The notes: generated by a model from the sequence alone, not told the origin. Counted from the stretch's first letter, positions 8,331 through 18,002 are shown. The stretch is DNA of 38,981 nt from JANNWF01 sp052390415 (GCA_052390415.1 JBQTGY010000141.1:1-38981); one strand, 5' to 3'. A program made the numbers and translations.

Positions 8331-9212
8331 ATGCCCGCGTCCGATCGCCTGCCTCCACTTTCCGCATTCCGGGTGTTCGAAGCCGCCGCACGCCACGTCA
8401 ACTTCTCTGCGGCCGCAGCCGAACTTCACGTCACCGCCGGCGCGGTCAGCCGCCAGGTAATGGCACTCGAACGCGAATTGGGTGTGACGCTGTTTGTGCG
8501 GGCAGCGCGGAAAAATCACCTCACTGCTGCCGGCTTGCAGTTGGCCGAGCGGGTGCGCGAGGCGTTCGAATTGCTTCGCGTTGGTGTGCGCGCTCTAGGC
8601 TCGGAAACGACTCAACGGGTGGTGGTCACTGCCCTGCCGTCTTTCGCTGCGCGCTGGTTGCTGCCGCGCCTGCCCGCATTCGCGGCCGCGCATCCGGCGA
8701 TCGAGATCGACCTTCGCCCCAGCCGCGAGATCGTCGCCCTTGATCGCGGCGGCTTCGATCTGGCCATCCGCTACGGTCGGGGGCGCTGGCCAGGCGCAGA
8801 ATCGTGCCTGCTGCTCGAAGAGCGCTTGTTTCCGGTATGTGCGCCAACACTGGCCAAACGTCATCGCCATCGGACCTTGCAAGACCTGCTGCAAATGCCG
8901 TTGATCCACGACAGCGATTTCCCATGGTCACTGCTTTTTGAACATTGCGGCGCAGCCTTGCCGTCGCGCCTGCAGGGGATCCGGTTGGATGACAGCAGCC
9001 TCGCGCTGCAGGCCGCCGAGCGCGGCCAAGGCGTGCTGCTCGGTCGCTCGGTGCTGGTGGCCGATGCAATGAATGAGGGCCGTCTGCAACGGCTGACACG
9101 CTGCAGCGCGCCGAGCGATTTCGCATACTTCCTTGCATGGCCTCGGCAACGTCCGCCGACAAAAGCGGCCGCGGCGGTTATCGCCTGGCTGCTGGTCGCC
9201 GGTAAAGCGTAA
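8331..9212 (+). CDS. LysR-family transcriptional regulator (GcvA-like)
   Basis: The 293-residue protein has an N-terminal winged helix-turn-helix (about 7-66). It opens LPPLSAFRVFEAAARHVNFS and continues through AAAELHVTAGAVSRQV to LGVTLFVR. A linker helix and a periplasmic-binding-like effector domain (about 92-290, with FDLAIRYGRGRWPG) follow. The LSAFRVFEAAAR start and the short effector region resemble GcvA/AmpR-type members. The effector is unknown. It is divergent from the duplicated permease with 134 bases between starts, which contain an inverted repeat. The likely target is therefore the permease plus autoregulation; that is inference from layout. It ends about 195 bases before the convergent end of the secreted-protein gene. 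Confidence 0.9.
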   Translation: MPASDRLPPLSAFRVFEAAARHVNFSAAAAELHVTAGAVSRQVMALERELGVTLFVRAARKNHLTAAGLQLAERVREAFELLRVGVRALGSETTQRVVVTALPSFAARWLLPRLPAFAAAHPAIEIDLRPSREIVALDRGGFDLAIRYGRGRWPGAESCLLLEERLFPVCAPTLAKRHRHRTLQDLLQMPLIHDSDFPWSLLFEHCGAALPSRLQGIRLDDSSLALQAAERGQGVLLGRSVLVADAMNEGRLQRLTRCSAPSDFAYFLAWPRQRPPTKAAAAVIAWLLVAGKA

Positions 9213-9407
9213 AGCGGAAGCCCGCAGGTTGTGGCTAATTGGCGCAACGCTGCGGTCGAGGTCAGCGCTCCACAGCATGACTTGAACATCAACGGCCGAC
9301 GCCGGGGCGACATCGGGCGATCTCACCCGCCGTGGGGGCCGCCCGACAAGCCCGCAGGTGCTGCGGCGAGTGGTCCAGCCACCCGCCCAGCACTGCGGAT
9401 CTCGACC

Positions 9408-12400
9408 TCAGTCGCCGAAGCCGTCGCCGAAGATCATGCCGCCGCGCACTGCCATGCTGAGATCGATTCGCAGCCGCGGCTTGGCCGGATCGTTGCTCGA
9501 CAGGCAGAGCAGCGCCGAATACATGCCGCTGGCAAGACCGGCGGCGTTGAACCCGATCTGCACCGTGTCGGTATCGGTCGGACCGACCACGCCGCTGGTG
9601 TCACTCAGCGTCAGCCAGGACACTTGCGCTGGCAGCATGCAGGGATGGTTGGCGGCAATCGCGACACCACTGGTGCCCACCGAGATAGGCGTCGGACCAA
9701 AATCGCCGTTGCCGACGAGGGTCGCTGCGCCGGTCTCCGTGTCGACGCGGAACACGCTGTAAATCGGCTGCGGGCCGGCACCGCCGATCCAGTACATCGT
9801 GTCGGTTTCATCGTCGTACTCCAGTGTCTGGTCACTGTTGGCATTGAAGCCCAGCGGCCCGACCACCGCGGTGTCGCCGGTGACCTTGTCGATCGCGACC
9901 AGGCGGTCGCTGGTGATGTCGATGCCGAACATCTGGCCCTGGCTGTTGATGCCTATCGCATTGATCACACCGGTCGCCCCAGGTCCGCTCAGGGTGGCCA
10001 TGTAGGTAGAGATGGCGGTCTGCGGATTGATCGTGTACAGGTTCAGCTGCGCCGGCGAAGTCTGACGGGTGATCGCGTACAGCCTGGTAGTGATCGGATC
10101 ATAGGCCAGGTCGAAGCGAGCCTCCTCGCTGCCGCTGTGGTTGGCTTCGGCGTAGCCGATCAGCGTGGCTGCTCCGGTGGTGGTGTCGAGGGTGTGCATC
10201 GCGCCGTTCGAGAACGCCAGCGTGTACGCCTTGCTGAAGTCGTCGCCAACGAACTCGAGGCCAGTGACGTCGAAGTCCGCCTGCCTCGGATAGTTGGCGA
10301 TCGGCGTCAGCGTGTTCGGCTGCTCGACATCGAACGAAACCAGACCGAATGCCGAAGCGCTCAATGTGTACGCATAACCGGGAACATCGACACCCTGGCT
10401 GCGGCCCGCTTCCCCTGCATCGAAGCGACCTTGCGGATTTACCCGCAACGCCGCACGGCTTGGCCAGGACTGCTCGCCCGGCGGCAGGTGATTGCGGGAG
10501 GTCAGGGTCGGGTCCAGTTGCCATAACAGGTTGGTGGTGCCGCTGTTGCCGATCGTCAGGTTGCGCGACGCGCTGGCACCTTCGCCAACCTGCATGGCAA
10601 TCGGGCTGGTGTCGACCACGGCGATCGGGCTGACTACCAGCACACCGACCGTATCGCCATCGCTGAAGCGAACCTGCGGCGTCGGCGTGAAGCGCAGACT
10701 GTCGCCGTTGCCCACGACCGGCGTCGGGGCAATGCTCGGCGCCTCGGGAAAGTAGGAGTGCAACGCCGCCCGGCTCGGATCGAAGTTGAGCCCGATCGTC
10801 GCCGACCTGCCGAAACCGTACTGGAAGAGCGTATTGCCCGGATCGCTGATGCCGGTGTCGACCTGGTTGTAGACGAAGGCGATCTGCCCGGTGGCCTCGA
10901 ACAGCACCGCTTGGTAGCGCATCGGGTTCGGCTGGGCGACACCGAAGCGGCGGTTATGCCACTGGGTGATCAAGCGACGGTTCGGTGCCGTGCCCTTCAC
11001 TTGCCAATACAAGGCACCGTCGGCGCTGGCTCCCGATGACCAATTGTCCCAGTACGGCAGCACCGTGTTCGCCATGCTCTGATTCGGCGCCGGCAGGATG
11101 GTGTTGGCGAATGCGAACGAGGCGGAGCCACGACCGAATGCCAGCCCGCCATCGAGCATGTCGAGTTCTGTCTGTGCCTCGCCGAAAAAGCGGAAGGCGA
11201 ACGGAATCGTCGACGAGCTGGCGTCGTTGACGAAGATCGCACCGGTGTTGCTGATGTCGTCCCAGGCTAGGCCGGCCGGGTTGGTCTCGATCACGTACGC
11301 AGCGAGCGCGTCGTCACTATTCCATGTCGCGCTATCGACGATGTCGGTGGCGACAGTACGGATATCGTTGAACTGGTAGGTCGCACCGGGCGCGATGACG
11401 ACATTCTCGTAGCGCAACACGGCGCCGAACGTCGCCGAGTTCACCGTCTGGTAACTCAGCGGCTGGTCGGTATTGTTGGTCATCCGATAGCAGAAATTCA
11501 CCGATGTGCGTGCCAGCACGGTCAGCACCTTGTCGCTGCCGCAGGCGTTGGGACTGAGATCGGTACCCACGGTACGATCAAGGCGGACGCTGTTGCTGGT
11601 CATGCTGGTGACGAACAAGGTGTCACTGGAACCCTCGGCATTGCTGCCGGCGCTGGTCTGCAGATCGCCGGGTACAAGCGTGTTGATGAACTGGCCCACG
11701 GTCGGCGATTGCACGGTGCCGATCAGCGAGCAGACACCGTTTTGACCCGGAATGGTCGCGCCGCTGGCGAGGCGCATCGAGCTGGCGTTGAAGCTGGCGC
11801 TGCCACCGCAGGTGGTGGACACCGCGGAAATCTGCAGGCCGGGTGCGAGGTTGTTGACCAGATCGGCAGTCAGCACGATCGGCGAGAAGTTCGGGTTGCG
11901 CAACACCACACGCAGGCTGCTGTTTGCGCCAACCAGCACGTTCGGTGGGGCGAACAACGTTGTCGCGATCGGCGGCACCAGCACTTCGGTCACCGCCAGG
12001 GTCGCCGCCGGTGCGTTGAAGTTGCTGCCGGCATTGGTTTGCAGATCGCCGGCCGCGATGCCATCGACGAAATTGCCGGTCTGCTCTGCACGTACGATGC
12101 CGGCCAGCGTGCAACTGCCGCGCGCCGGAATACTCGCGCCGTTGCCGAGCACGAGTGTGTTCGCGCTGAAGCTTGCGCTGCCGCCGCAGGTCGTCGACGC
12201 CGCACTGGCGACGATCCCGGCCGGCAGGCTGTCGACGAAGTCCGCACTCAGGGTGATCGGAGCGTCGTTCCAGTTGCGCAACGTGATGGTCGTCTGGATG
12301 TCGCTTGCGATCTGCACCGATGACTGCGCGTAGACCTTGCTGACCGTGGGTGCGGTCGGTCCCGGCGTGCTGCCACAGTGGTTATTATTGGTGTTCTCGA

Positions 12401-14381
12401 TGCTGACTGCGTCGACGTCGTAGATATTGTTGGTCGCCGCACCGGCGCTGTTGCTGCCAGCGCCGTTCTGCCGCTGCACGGCGAATTGCACGCTGCGCAG
12501 GTCTGGTGCCGCACCCGTGCCGATGTGAATCGGGTTGCCGTCGAGGCAGATGAGCACCGCCGAATCGGAGCGGCGGGTGACGATGCTGACTTCGCGGTAG
12601 CTGGCGCTCGACGTCCAATCGAGTCCGGTATCGATGAAGCCGCCACTAAGCGCATCCTCAACCTGGATCGACTGGTCGAGACCGATGATCGGGCCGGTCG
12701 CGGAGAACGGTGGATCGGTGATCGCGCCAGCAAATCGCAGGCGGGCAATGTTGACGCTGGCATCGCCGGTGGCCTCATCGAGGTCCTGCGCGATGACGTC
12801 GAACGGTGCCGGTGTCGGCGGCTGCGCCAGCGACTGCAGGGCGACGCTCATCCGTGCCACCGAAAAATCCGTGGTCCCCGCCGGGAACTGCTTCGAGCGG
12901 AAGCCCTGGTAACCATTGCCGTGCGGCGTTATCGGAGTCACCCGGGCGTGCTGGGCACCGACACGTGGGTTGACGTTGCGCACGCGAGTGTTGTTGAGGA
13001 TGCCGCCAATCGAGAGCCAGCCGTCCTTGCCATTCAAGTTCTGCGTAGTGCCATCCGCGGCGCCGTTCGGATACGGCGTCGGCGAACCGCTGCCTTCCTC
13101 GAAGCTGGTGCCGTAGGTCGGCACGCCATTGAGCAGCGCCTGATAGTTTGCGGTGGTTGGATTGGGATTGTTGCCGGCGCTGGTCATCAGCGCGGCGGCC
13201 GCGAGGCTATTGACGTAGATCGCAGGTGCGGATGCGACCAGGTCGACACTGACGCTGCAACCGGCGACCGGAATCTGCGCGCCGGCTGCGAGTGCGAAGC
13301 TGCCACTGCCGGCGACTGCGCTGACCGTGCTGCCGCAGCTGGTGCTGGCGTTCGGTGCAGCCGCCACGACCAGTCCGGCAGGCAAGGTGTTGACCAGATT
13401 GGCGGTCAGAGTGGCACCACCGCTCGGGTAACTCAGTGACAGCGTCAGGGTGGTCGGCGTGTTCACCGGAGTGTTGGTCGGAGTAAAAGCCTGGGTCAAC
13501 AGCGGCGGCGCGGTGACACAAGCGACCGAGTCGATCCACCAGCCCGGCGCCGGAAACTGGGTCGCTGCGGTGGAAATGCGTACCGCCTGCACGCTGCGGA
13601 ATCGCAGCCGGGTGGACTGGCCAACGGATGCGGGAGGCAGCACGGCAGTACTGGTAACGAAGTTGAAGGTCGGGTCGCCAAAGGTGTTCGGACCGGCGCT
13701 GCTGCCTGACCAGGCAAGTCGATTTGCGATCGGACTGGCCGGCACGCCGGAAGACACGATGCGGGTGTTGTTCGGATTGCCGGTGCCGTAGCCGCCTTCG
13801 CTGAACGCACCGCCGGCAGCCTCGATGTCCTGCCAGGCGGCGCCGTTGATCGACACTTCGAGCACACCGCCATCGAAGCGGGTAGCGGTTGTGGTGGTCA
13901 GGCTGCTGACCTTCATCCGCCAACGGTGGCGGAAACTCAATGCGGTGCCGGCCGCGGGAACGAATTCGGGCGTAACCAGTGCTACGTCATTGATCCCGCT
14001 GGTCTCGAACTCGATCGGGGTGAACGCCGCGTTGGGCGCACTGTCGGCCGCTGATGTGGTCGTGGTGAAGGTACTCGGCCCGGTATTGTTGGCTGCCGGA
14101 GCGAAGCTCCAGCCAGCGGGCAGCGCGGGCGAAGTGACGCTGTCAAAGTTCTGCGTCGGGCAGGCCAGCCCAGCACCGCGAGGGGCAACGTCCGCCGCCT
14201 GCGTAGCACCGGCGGCGGCGAACAGCAAGGCGCCAAGTCTCGCCACTATCGAGGACATCGTTGTGCGACCCGAGCCCGGTTTGGTCAAGATGGCGGCAAC
14301 CCCGGCGACGGCGCGCGAACCGGGTTGAATGAGGAGCAAGCCGAGCGACCGGCGGACGAGCTGGCGAGGTACGGTGCGCAT
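9408..14381 (-). CDS. Very large secreted mosaic protein with DUF11/DUF7933-like repeats
   Basis: The 1657-residue protein appears to be exported. A hydrophobic segment with an Ala-x-Ala-type site (LGALLFAAAGATQA, about 50-63) precedes a Cys-poor, Gly/Ala/Ser/Thr/Asn-rich body. Order of parts: a jelly-roll-like domain (about 75-300, ending GWWIDSVACV); a first immunoglobulin-like DUF11/DUF7933 repeat (about 314-417); a lectin-like region starting YGTSFEEGSG (about 424-680); two further, very similar repeats (about 697-799 and 817-920) sharing STTCGGSASF and GDLQT.AGSN; a nidogen-like region (about 1010-1180, WDDISNTGAIF, LPYWDNW); a beta-propeller-like region (about 1300-1550, LDTTTGAATLIG); and a beta domain ending GGMIFGDGFGD. 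Function is unknown; adhesion or matrix roles are inference. ATG 14381 has a good ribosome-binding site. ATG 14258 would give a conventional signal peptide but has none. Confidence 0.8.
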   Translation of the reverse strand: MRTVPRQLVRRSLGLLLIQPGSRAVAGVAAILTKPGSGRTTMSSIVARLGALLFAAAGATQAADVAPRGAGLACPTQNFDSVTSPALPAGWSFAPAANNTGPSTFTTTTSAADSAPNAAFTPIEFETSGINDVALVTPEFVPAAGTALSFRHRWRMKVSSLTTTTATRFDGGVLEVSINGAAWQDIEAAGGAFSEGGYGTGNPNNTRIVSSGVPASPIANRLAWSGSSAGPNTFGDPTFNFVTSTAVLPPASVGQSTRLRFRSVQAVRISTAATQFPAPGWWIDSVACVTAPPLLTQAFTPTNTPVNTPTTLTLSLSYPSGGATLTANLVNTLPAGLVVAAAPNASTSCGSTVSAVAGSGSFALAAGAQIPVAGCSVSVDLVASAPAIYVNSLAAAALMTSAGNNPNPTTANYQALLNGVPTYGTSFEEGSGSPTPYPNGAADGTTQNLNGKDGWLSIGGILNNTRVRNVNPRVGAQHARVTPITPHGNGYQGFRSKQFPAGTTDFSVARMSVALQSLAQPPTPAPFDVIAQDLDEATGDASVNIARLRFAGAITDPPFSATGPIIGLDQSIQVEDALSGGFIDTGLDWTSSASYREVSIVTRRSDSAVLICLDGNPIHIGTGAAPDLRSVQFAVQRQNGAGSNSAGAATNNIYDVDAVSIENTNNNHCGSTPGPTAPTVSKVYAQSSVQIASDIQTTITLRNWNDAPITLSADFVDSLPAGIVASAASTTCGGSASFSANTLVLGNGASIPARGSCTLAGIVRAEQTGNFVDGIAAGDLQTNAGSNFNAPAATLAVTEVLVPPIATTLFAPPNVLVGANSSLRVVLRNPNFSPIVLTADLVNNLAPGLQISAVSTTCGGSASFNASSMRLASGATIPGQNGVCSLIGTVQSPTVGQFINTLVPGDLQTSAGSNAEGSSDTLFVTSMTSNSVRLDRTVGTDLSPNACGSDKVLTVLARTSVNFCYRMTNNTDQPLSYQTVNSATFGAVLRYENVVIAPGATYQFNDIRTVATDIVDSATWNSDDALAAYVIETNPAGLAWDDISNTGAIFVNDASSSTIPFAFRFFGEAQTELDMLDGGLAFGRGSASFAFANTILPAPNQSMANTVLPYWDNWSSGASADGALYWQVKGTAPNRRLITQWHNRRFGVAQPNPMRYQAVLFEATGQIAFVYNQVDTGISDPGNTLFQYGFGRSATIGLNFDPSRAALHSYFPEAPSIAPTPVVGNGDSLRFTPTPQVRFSDGDTVGVLVVSPIAVVDTSPIAMQVGEGASASRNLTIGNSGTTNLLWQLDPTLTSRNHLPPGEQSWPSRAALRVNPQGRFDAGEAGRSQGVDVPGYAYTLSASAFGLVSFDVEQPNTLTPIANYPRQADFDVTGLEFVGDDFSKAYTLAFSNGAMHTLDTTTGAATLIGYAEANHSGSEEARFDLAYDPITTRLYAITRQTSPAQLNLYTINPQTAISTYMATLSGPGATGVINAIGINSQGQMFGIDITSDRLVAIDKVTGDTAVVGPLGFNANSDQTLEYDDETDTMYWIGGAGPQPIYSVFRVDTETGAATLVGNGDFGPTPISVGTSGVAIAANHPCMLPAQVSWLTLSDTSGVVGPTDTDTVQIGFNAAGLASGMYSALLCLSSNDPAKPRLRIDLSMAVRGGMIFGDGFGD

Positions 14382-14390
14382 GTGATGATC

Positions 14391-14396
14391 CCTCCC
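14391..14396 (-). promoter_or_regulatory. Ribosome-binding site deciding the start of the secreted protein
   Basis: On the minus strand GGGAGG lies nine bases before ATG 14381. No comparable tract precedes the alternative ATG at 14258, which would give a more usual signal peptide. Confidence 0.6.
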
Positions 14397-14520
14397 AAGG
14401 AATCGCAGCAGACTGAGCCCCCAACGCTAGGCTGGCATGGTCCTGCATGCATGTCATTCCTGTTTTTTTTGTGTTTACGTTTTCCAACACCCCTTTTCAT
14501 TCAGAGACTTGCAGATTTGA

Positions 14521-14545
14521 CCGGAGCGGCCGGTTAGCGCTCCGG
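14521..14545 (-). terminator. Hairpin downstream of the CadC-like gene
   Basis: CCGGAGCG (14521-14528) and CGCTCCGG (14538-14545) form a perfect 8-base stem with a 9-base loop. It starts 12 bases beyond the minus-strand stop at 14557. The U-tract behind it is weak (TCAAATCT on the minus strand). It may end the regulator transcript before the secreted-protein gene. The rest of the 14382-14556 gap shows a run of nine T near 14462 and nothing else I can name. Confidence 0.4.
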
Positions 14546-14556
14546 AGTGCGCCGCA

Positions 14557-17010
14557 TCACTCGACGAGGGCTGTTCGATCCTCCAATTCGGGATCAAGAA
14601 CGCCGAGGTCAAGATGAGCAGCATGTTCCCGAGGTTGTCGCAATTGACTCGGAATGGTCCGCTCGCCAGCCAACCGAGTCGCCCGTTGCAACGCCCGAGT
14701 CCACTCCGGCAGCCGCTGCCGTGCGTGGGCAAACCGCAGTTCAAGCAAGGCGAAGCGGAAGTCCTGCTGGGCAATCGGAATCAGACGACCGACCAGGCTG
14801 CCAGCCTGATCCAGACGCTGGTCAGCGATCAGCGCCTCGACCCAGGACCCGGTTGCCCACAGCCGTTCCGCCGGGATACCGTCGCGCTCGGCGCTGTCGA
14901 GCGCCGCCGCGAATGCCTGCTCGGCGGCGTCCCCATGGCCGCGGGCGTGCTCAAGTTCCGCGCGTGCGATCAGCACGGCGACCGGCGCGTCTGCACCGGA
15001 CAGGAATCCGCGCAGGTCGTTTAGTGACTGCGCCGCTTCATCGAGCCGGCCTTCGCTTAACAACGCGCGTTGCCGCATCCGCACGGCGAGTGCGGCCAAT
15101 GGCTTTTCGTTGACCGGCAACAGCTCGATGGCACGCCCGGCTTCAGTGATCACGGTTTCCGACTGACCGCGCCAATCCGATAACGCTGCACGCAAGGCGT
15201 GAGCGATGCCGTCGAAGCGCGGGTGCGCCGGCAGCTGCAGCGCGTCGACATCGGCGAACAAGGCCTCGGCCTCGGCCAGCCGACCCTGCAGGATGCGTAG
15301 CTGGATCCGATGCAGGTAGGCCTCGGCGCGGTGGAATCCGTTCTCGACGTTGGGAAACAGCGCGAACGCGGCTTCGCTGGCCGCGTCCGCAGACTGGTAG
15401 TCGAGCAACGCGAACTCGCACAGCATCAATTCCGAGTAGCCATGCATCCGCTCATTCCAGGCACCGAACTGCTGCAGGCGGTCGATCGCGTCGGTCAGCA
15501 CGGTGCGCGCGGCCGCCGGCCGGCGGCGCAGCAACTCCAGCGAGCCGATCATCAGATCCATCCGCGCCTGCGCCAGCGCATCGCCCCCACGCTGCAGCTC
15601 GAGCCGTGCCTGGCCGAGATCGGCGAGGCCCTCGGCATACCGCTCCTGGGTCGCGCGCGCAGCACCACGGCCGCCGAGAGCCCGCGCGTGGTCGAGCGGG
15701 TATTCATCCGGGCCGATCAGCGCGAGGGCCGATTCGAACTCGGTTTCCGCGTCCGCTGCCCGATCCATCATCAGGTCAACCGACCCCAGCAGGGTGTGTG
15801 CACGCGCCTTCAGCCAAGCGCGCGTCGTGATGCCCTGGCTATCGAGCAGCTGGCGCAGCGCAGGTACCACTTGATCGAGCCGGCCGGCGCGGAAATCGAC
15901 CAGCACCATCTGGAAGCGAAGTTCCGGCTCGTCGGCGAGCAACGCGGGCGACTCGGCGAGAATCTGCCGCGCTGACTCGAAGTCGTTTTCTAGCAATGCT
16001 GCCTGTGCGCGCTGCAGTGGTTCCTCGATCGAGTGTGGCAACGCCGGCGTGCTTGGCGCAGCGAATCCGAGCTGACGCAACACCGCGTCGGTGGTCTCCC
16101 GGAACGCGTCCAGCACATCATGAGTCTCTGCTTCGCTAACCAACCTGTTGCCATGCGGGTCGAGCGCCTGCAGGACCACGCGCCAACCGCGAGCGCTGCG
16201 CTCGGCGCTACCGCTGACTATCCACTCGGCGCTGCCACGCAATCCTTCCGGATCGGCGACGTCGCCTTCGGCACGCAACAACGCGATCATCGTCTCGCTG
16301 GGCGGCACCGGCAGTCCCGCCGAACGCATCCGGTTAGCAATCACGTCGATGGCACCAAGCCGCACCCAGTCGGCGCCAATGCCGACGGCCACATTGATCG
16401 GCAGCACGATGACGCGCATGGAAACGCGGGGCTCGGAGTCAACAACGGCCAGCGGCGCCTCAGGCGTGTCCTGCTTTTGAGCGAGCCAAGACCCGCCGAG
16501 CAGGAGTACGACCGCGGCACCGATGGCCCATGTCCAGCGACGCATCGCTGTCGGCGTCCGACCGACAACCTGGGCCGACGATTCGGACTGCGCGTGCCTG
16601 GCTTCCTCGCGGACTGCGACGACGCGCGGCTCCGCCGGACCTGCAACCGTGGTCTCTTGCGGGACTGCAACCGAAGGGACAGGCTCCTGCGCTTCGGTGG
16701 TCTCGGCGACCCAGTGGTAGCCGAACTTGTGCACCGTGCGGATGCACAACTGATCATTGCCGGCGTCGCCAACCGCCTTGCGAGCGCGCAGGATGCTTTG
16801 ACTCAGCTGCGCATCCGACACATCGACCTGCCCCCATACTGCGGAGGCGAGCTCGTCACGTCCGACCGCGCGATCACGGTGCTCGATGAGGTAGTGCAGG
16901 CAATCGAACGCTCGTGAGGTCAACGTGACTGGCCCGTCGGCGGTCAACAGCTCGCGCGTTGCCGGTCGTAACTCGTAGCCCCCAAAACGGTAGCTTGCAC
17001 GCAGGCTCAT
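14557..17010 (-). CDS. CadC/ToxR-like membrane-bound regulator with TPR-like periplasmic domain
   Basis: The 817-residue protein begins with an OmpR/PhoB-type winged helix (about 5-100: YRFGGYELRP, LTSRAFDCLHYLIEHRDRAV, the DELASAVWG turn, then a recognition helix near LSQSILRARKAVGD and RTVHKFGYHW). A Pro/Glu/Val-rich linker leads to one membrane helix (about 160-180, WAIGAAVVLLLGG). A large presumed periplasmic part follows: a domain starting SMRVIVLPINV, then many TPR-like helical repeats (about 330-800). This is the one-component CadC/ToxR design, in which the outer domain senses and the cytoplasmic wing binds DNA. ATG 17010 was chosen because the wing starts there. The upstream partner of the secreted mosaic protein on the same strand makes that gene a plausible target, which is inference. 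Confidence 0.85.
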   Translation of the reverse strand: MSLRASYRFGGYELRPATRELLTADGPVTLTSRAFDCLHYLIEHRDRAVGRDELASAVWGQVDVSDAQLSQSILRARKAVGDAGNDQLCIRTVHKFGYHWVAETTEAQEPVPSVAVPQETTVAGPAEPRVVAVREEARHAQSESSAQVVGRTPTAMRRWTWAIGAAVVLLLGGSWLAQKQDTPEAPLAVVDSEPRVSMRVIVLPINVAVGIGADWVRLGAIDVIANRMRSAGLPVPPSETMIALLRAEGDVADPEGLRGSAEWIVSGSAERSARGWRVVLQALDPHGNRLVSEAETHDVLDAFRETTDAVLRQLGFAAPSTPALPHSIEEPLQRAQAALLENDFESARQILAESPALLADEPELRFQMVLVDFRAGRLDQVVPALRQLLDSQGITTRAWLKARAHTLLGSVDLMMDRAADAETEFESALALIGPDEYPLDHARALGGRGAARATQERYAEGLADLGQARLELQRGGDALAQARMDLMIGSLELLRRRPAAARTVLTDAIDRLQQFGAWNERMHGYSELMLCEFALLDYQSADAASEAAFALFPNVENGFHRAEAYLHRIQLRILQGRLAEAEALFADVDALQLPAHPRFDGIAHALRAALSDWRGQSETVITEAGRAIELLPVNEKPLAALAVRMRQRALLSEGRLDEAAQSLNDLRGFLSGADAPVAVLIARAELEHARGHGDAAEQAFAAALDSAERDGIPAERLWATGSWVEALIADQRLDQAGSLVGRLIPIAQQDFRFALLELRFAHARQRLPEWTRALQRATRLAGERTIPSQLRQPREHAAHLDLGVLDPELEDRTALVE

Positions 17011-17333
17011 CGACAACCCAGCCTTGAGCAGGGAAGCTGCGTGGCGGCACGCGACCGCGCGCGCCACAGGCTCGAGCCTGCTACGTCATGCTGAACGGCA
17101 CTGCGTCGGTGGGTCATAGCGTCCATAGTACGGCGGTGGTCGCGGCGGGTGCACGGCGCGCAAACCCGCAGACAGCAAGGCACACCGAATCCTGGATGCC
17201 ACCGAGAATTCGCCACATGTTCGCGCGCTGGATGTCTGCTCGCATCCCCCTACAATTGCGCCTGCACTCGTCGCGAACCATGGCTTAGCGGCTTGGCCCG
17301 TCCACCCGACAACAACCGACAACAAGCCACTCA
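17011..17333. other. Intergenic region between divergent CadC-like and DUF502 genes
   Basis: This 323-base stretch carries no gene I can support. It holds a perfect 14-base palindrome at 17077-17090 and a -10-like TACAAT at 17251-17256 on the plus strand, 77 bases before the DUF502 start. I see no convincing -35 element. Confidence 0.5.
17077..17090. promoter_or_regulatory. 14-base perfect palindrome upstream of the CadC-like gene
   Basis: CAGGCTCGAGCCTG is a perfect palindrome 67 bases upstream of the regulator's start codon. It could be an operator for the regulator itself or another dimeric factor, but position and symmetry are the only evidence. Confidence 0.3.
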
Positions 17334-18002
17334 ATGCCCCCGCGCGAACTGCACATCCAGCGTTACCTCTTGACCGGCCTGCTGACGGTATTTCCGATCT
17401 GGCTGACCTGGATCGTGTTCGAGTTCGTTTTGCGACAACTGTCCAAGCTGGGCGCACCGGTGGTCGACGGCTTGGCGCGGTTGGCGCAGCGGTTGCCCAA
17501 CGTGTTCGGCTTCGTGCTCAACATCGAGTGGGTGCAATTCCTGCTGGCGGCTTCCCTGACCATCGTTTTCCTCTATGTGCTTGGCCTGCTCGCCAACCGC
17601 GTGATCGGCATGCGCGCCGTGGAGTGGCTGGACGGGATGATGGCGCGCATTCCGGTGGTGCAGACCATTTACGGCGGCACCAAGAAACTGTTGGCGGCCC
17701 TGCAAACACGCCCGGAAGGCGCACAGCGGGTGGTGTTGATCGATTTTCCGCATCGCGACATGAAAGCGGTGGGCTTTGTCACCCGCGTGATCAAGGACGC
17801 GATCACCGGCCGCGAACTGGCGGCGGTATATGTGCCGACCACGCCCAATCCGACCTCGGGCTATCTGGAAATCGTGCCGGTCGAGCAGCTCACGCCGACC
17901 GACTGGACGGTCGACCAGGCGATGGCCTTCATCATTTCCGGCGGCGCGGTATCGCCTCCGGAGATTCCGTACACCCGCATCGATAGTCCTCCGCCGCCAT
18001 GA
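17334..18002 (+). CDS. DUF502 family membrane protein
   Basis: The 222-residue protein has two membrane helices (about 8-32, LLTGLLTVFPIWLTWIVFEF; and about 63-88, FLLAASLTIVFLYVLGLLAN). The DUF502 hallmark follows: ARIPVVQTIYGGTKKLLAAL at about 103-122. A soluble part of mixed strands ends in a region with TPNPTSGYLEIVPVE. Biochemical function is unknown. Family members occur widely in proteobacteria and in plant chloroplasts, where they have been linked to trafficking or lipid processes, but nothing here pins that down. Its stop overlaps the start of the VUT transporter gene by four bases (ATGA), so the two are co-transcribed and probably coupled. No strong ribosome-binding site precedes ATG 17334. 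Confidence 0.88.
   Translation: MPPRELHIQRYLLTGLLTVFPIWLTWIVFEFVLRQLSKLGAPVVDGLARLAQRLPNVFGFVLNIEWVQFLLAASLTIVFLYVLGLLANRVIGMRAVEWLDGMMARIPVVQTIYGGTKKLLAALQTRPEGAQRVVLIDFPHRDMKAVGFVTRVIKDAITGRELAAVYVPTTPNPTSGYLEIVPVEQLTPTDWTVDQAMAFIISGGAVSPPEIPYTRIDSPPPP

Noticed and set aside
9218..9359. Direct repeat AAGCCCGCAGGT at 9218-9229 and 9348-9359 in the LysR / secreted-protein convergent gap
   Set aside because: Twelve bases in GC-rich DNA with no further symmetry; too little to call an element or attachment site.
9231..13439. Long plus-strand open frames (up to about 430 codons) opposite the secreted-protein gene, e.g. 9231-10526, 11709-12323 and 12378-13439
   Set aside because: They mirror the GC-rich codons of a well-supported minus-strand gene, are Arg/Ala/Gly/His-rich without motifs, and lack ribosome-binding sites.
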